The position numbers and the translations under genes are program-made. A DNA stretch of 17,097 nt, from contig JACKOY010000032.1 in assembly GCA_024233935.1 (NCBI GenBank), forward strand, positions 1-17,097. Reading direction: 5' to 3'. This stretch comes from Spirochaetales bacterium (GTDB taxonomy: Bacteria; Spirochaetota; Leptospiria; Leptospirales; Leptonemataceae). Shown one piece after another: positions 15,538 through 17,097 of the stretch. The first letter of the stretch is position 1. Each line of letters starts with the position of its first letter. The notes beneath the pieces were generated by a model, which saw only the letters and a list, made by a program, of their open reading frames with translations, had not been told where the DNA came from and did not search any database.

Positions 15538-15558
15538 CCTGCCCTTCGGGAAAGCAGG
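15538..15558 (-). promoter_or_regulatory. Leader hairpin covering the ribosome binding site
   Basis: CCTGC and GCAGG pair around an inner CC/GG stem, with a 3-base bulge. On the minus strand the 3' arm GCAGG includes most of the AGGA ribosome binding site of the Gly/Ala-rich membrane protein, so folding could lower its translation. On the plus strand the same stem closes on a TTCG tetraloop. Confidence 0.3.
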
Positions 15559-15623
15559 AAGCGAGCGCTTCTTATCCGGCGGACAGCACGCGTGTGCATG
15601 GTCGCACGACGCGAGGGTAGCAC

Positions 15624-16304
15624 GTGGCCCAATCACCTCAGTACGACCGGGAGCCGCCGGCGCAGGAGCGCCGGAACTATACCGATCGAATGAACCAGGC
15701 CTACACCCGCTTCGCCGGCCTGTATGCCTGGGCCGTACGTTCTCTACCGGTCTGGAAAACCTGGTTGCGGGCCGTTCTTCCTCACATCGTCGGCCCGCGC
15801 GTACTGGAGGCTTCTTTCGGAACCGGCTACCTGCTCACACAGTACGCCGACCGTTTTGAAGTCAGCGGGATCGACTACAACGAGCGGATGGTGTTGATCG
15901 CCGGCAGAGAACTCGAACGCAAGGGCCTGCAGGCCGATCTATTTCAGGCCGACGTTGCCAATCTGCCTTTCCAGGAGTCTTTTTTTGACTGCATCGTCAA
16001 CACGATGGCGTTCAGCGGTTATCCCGACGGCAATCAGGCGATGAGCGAGTTCCGGCGCGTTTTGCGCAATGGTGGGCGCCTGCTGATTCTTGATTTCGAC
16101 TTTCCAGAGAACGGGAATTGCGCCGGTTGGTCACTCACTCGCCTTATGCAGCGCAGCGGCGACATCATACGCGACCTGCGTCCGCTGCTTGCGCAGCACG
16201 GCTTTGCCTTTGAGAATCGGGTAATTGGCGGCTTCGGAAGCGTGCAGCTATTCATTGCACACAGGGGCCGACTGCGTATTAGTCCCCGAGCTGTTCATCG
16301 ATGA
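15624..16304 (+). CDS. Class I SAM-dependent methyltransferase (UbiE/Methyltransf_11-like)
   Basis: The 226-residue protein has a Rossmann-like methyltransferase core. Motif I is VLEASFGTGYLL (about residues 60-71), followed by the acidic SGIDYNERM (about 81-89), which should contact the SAM ribose, then DVANLPFQESFFDCIVNTMA (motif II region) and LRNGGRLLILDFDFPE (motif III region). Motif I reads ASFGTG where most relatives have D/ExGCGTG. An N-terminal helix region (YTRFAGLYAWAVRSLPVW) resembles UbiE-type enzymes that act on hydrophobic substrates. Substrate unknown; a lipid or quinone is plausible. The GTG start at 15624 has GAGGG 6 bases upstream; the next ATG at 15690 lacks one. Its last 10 bases overlap the convergent WD40 gene. 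Confidence 0.85.
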   Translation: MAQSPQYDREPPAQERRNYTDRMNQAYTRFAGLYAWAVRSLPVWKTWLRAVLPHIVGPRVLEASFGTGYLLTQYADRFEVSGIDYNERMVLIAGRELERKGLQADLFQADVANLPFQESFFDCIVNTMAFSGYPDGNQAMSEFRRVLRNGGRLLILDFDFPENGNCAGWSLTRLMQRSGDIIRDLRPLLAQHGFAFENRVIGGFGSVQLFIAHRGRLRISPRAVHR

Positions 16305-17097
16305 GCGTCAAGTGGCGTCCGATCGACCGGCGGCAATTCTTCACCGCGCAAAAAACGCTGCAATAAATCCGGTGCGTAGAAGCGGTCCCAGTATGTATCC
16401 GGCGGGTATGAATTCAATCCCACACTGAAACGAATGTACTCTCTACCCGGGGGCGGAACAAAAAAGCGACCCTCGTTGTCCATGACGATCCAGGCATCGC
16501 GCAGCGGCCCGAGCTGCAAACACCGGCCGGAGTCTGTTGCCCAAAGGCGTAGCCAGCCATCGGCGGAGGCGGAGGCGATGTGGCGGCCGTCGGGACTGAA
16601 GGCGACACTCGATACGCTACCCGTGTGTCCGGCGAGGGTGCGCACCAGGCTGCCAGCGGCGGCATTCCACAATCGAATGGTATAGTCCCGGGAGGCGGAG
16701 GCAATGTTGCGGCCGTCGGGACTGAAGGCGACACTCGTTACGCTACCCGTGTGTCCGGTGAGGGTGCGCACCAGGCTGCCATCGGCGAGATTCCACATTC
16801 GAATGGTATCGTCATCGGAGGCGGAGGCAATGTTGCGGCCGTCGGGACTGAAGACGACACTGTTTACGTCACCCGTGTGTCCGGTGAGGGTGCGCACCAG
16901 GCTGCCATCGGCGACGTTCCACAATCGAATGGTATGGTCCCAGGAGGCGGAGGCGATGTTACGGCCGTCGGGACTGAAGGCGACACTCGTTACGTAATGC
17001 GTGTGTCCGGTGAGAGTGCGCACCGGGCTGCCATCGGCGAGATTCCACAATCGAATGGTACGGTCCGCGGAGGCGGAGGCGATGTTACGGCCGTCGG
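16295..17097 (-). CDS. WD40 repeat protein, C-terminal part (cut by window edge)
   Basis: This reading frame is open at the right edge and ends at 16295, giving 267 complete codons. It carries WD40 repeats of 42 residues with the consensus HTGSVTSVAFSPDGRNIASA followed by IRLWN and ADGSLVRTLTG. Four repeats are complete or nearly so and a fifth is cut by the edge. After the last repeat comes a tail of about 85 residues (LRDAWIVMDNEGRFFVPP and WDRFYAPDLLQRFLRGEELP) resembling the segment that follows the propeller in many bacterial WD40 proteins, including caspase-like and NACHT/STAND-type fusions. Here the gene stops soon after it, so any effector domain would be N-terminal, outside the window. 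A full propeller needs seven or more blades, so at least 300 bases are probably missing. Function is likely protein-protein binding. Confidence 0.88.
   Translation of the reverse strand, partial: DGRNIASASADRTIRLWNLADGSPVRTLTGHTHYVTSVAFSPDGRNIASASWDHTIRLWNVADGSLVRTLTGHTGDVNSVVFSPDGRNIASASDDDTIRMWNLADGSLVRTLTGHTGSVTSVAFSPDGRNIASASRDYTIRLWNAAAGSLVRTLAGHTGSVSSVAFSPDGRHIASASADGWLRLWATDSGRCLQLGPLRDAWIVMDNEGRFFVPPPGREYIRFSVGLNSYPPDTYWDRFYAPDLLQRFLRGEELPPVDRTPLDAHR
16565..17097 (-). repeat. Tandem 126-bp WD40-coding repeats, near-identical
   Basis: The sequence GGAGGCGGAGGC recurs, on the plus strand as printed, at 16565, 16691, 16817, 16943 and 17069, an exact period of 126 bases. Neighbouring units differ at only a few positions over most of their length. 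The first unit (near 16565-16690) is the most diverged. The array continues past the window edge. Confidence 0.92.

Noticed and set aside
16434..16997. Repetitive plus-strand frames over the WD40 array
   Set aside because: They mirror the WD40 units; the minus-strand frame gives perfect WD40 blades and is the coding one.
16565..17097. Direct repeats considered as a CRISPR array or satellite
   Set aside because: The 126-base units are contiguous without spacers and encode WD40 blades in frame.

Overview
The window is GC-rich bacterial chromosome, densely packed with genes on both strands. I find 14 protein-coding genes, two of them cut by the window edges, and no RNA genes, insertion sequences or CRISPR arrays. 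A Gram-negative host is suggested by the lipoprotein, the secreted beta-propeller and the phosphatidylcholine synthase. Two membrane class III adenylyl cyclases and a permissive lipobox (Thr before the Cys) would fit a Leptospira-type spirochaete, but no single feature proves this, so the assignment is inference.

Left part (1-6345): the start of a phosphatidylcholine synthase (minus, runs off the left edge) lies downstream of a HAMP-linked class III adenylyl cyclase (minus). Then come an alpha/beta-hydrolase esterase (plus), a second adenylyl cyclase with a polytopic membrane domain (plus), a small four-helix membrane protein (plus) and a zinc-independent MDR oxidoreductase (minus). The two cyclases differ in membrane architecture and in the adenine-selecting residue (Thr in one, Asp in the other), so they probably read different inputs into one cAMP pool.

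Centre (6503-11879): an alpha/beta-hydrolase is followed by dabB and dabA, which encode the two-subunit DAC-type dissolved-inorganic-carbon accumulating complex. DabB is a NuoL/MrpA-like membrane subunit. DabA is the DUF2309 zinc, carbonic-anhydrase-like subunit, and its four predicted active-site residues are all present. DabA starts with TTG one base after the DabB stop. A small winged-helix regulator converges on the 3' end of dabA with only 20 bases between them. This is the most functionally coherent block of the window: energy-coupled CO2/bicarbonate capture, perhaps with its own regulator.

Right part (12025-17097): a secreted protein with seven Asp-box repeats (a likely seven-bladed propeller), a CNNM/CorC-like CBS-domain membrane protein without the usual C-terminal domain, a small lipoprotein, a Gly/Ala-rich membrane protein, a SAM methyltransferase, and the 3' part of a WD40 protein (minus) built from near-identical 126-bp units that continue past the right edge.

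No gene-free stretch exceeds 300 bases. The longest, 14125-14339, holds only the ribosome binding site of the CBS-domain gene and no other clear signal.
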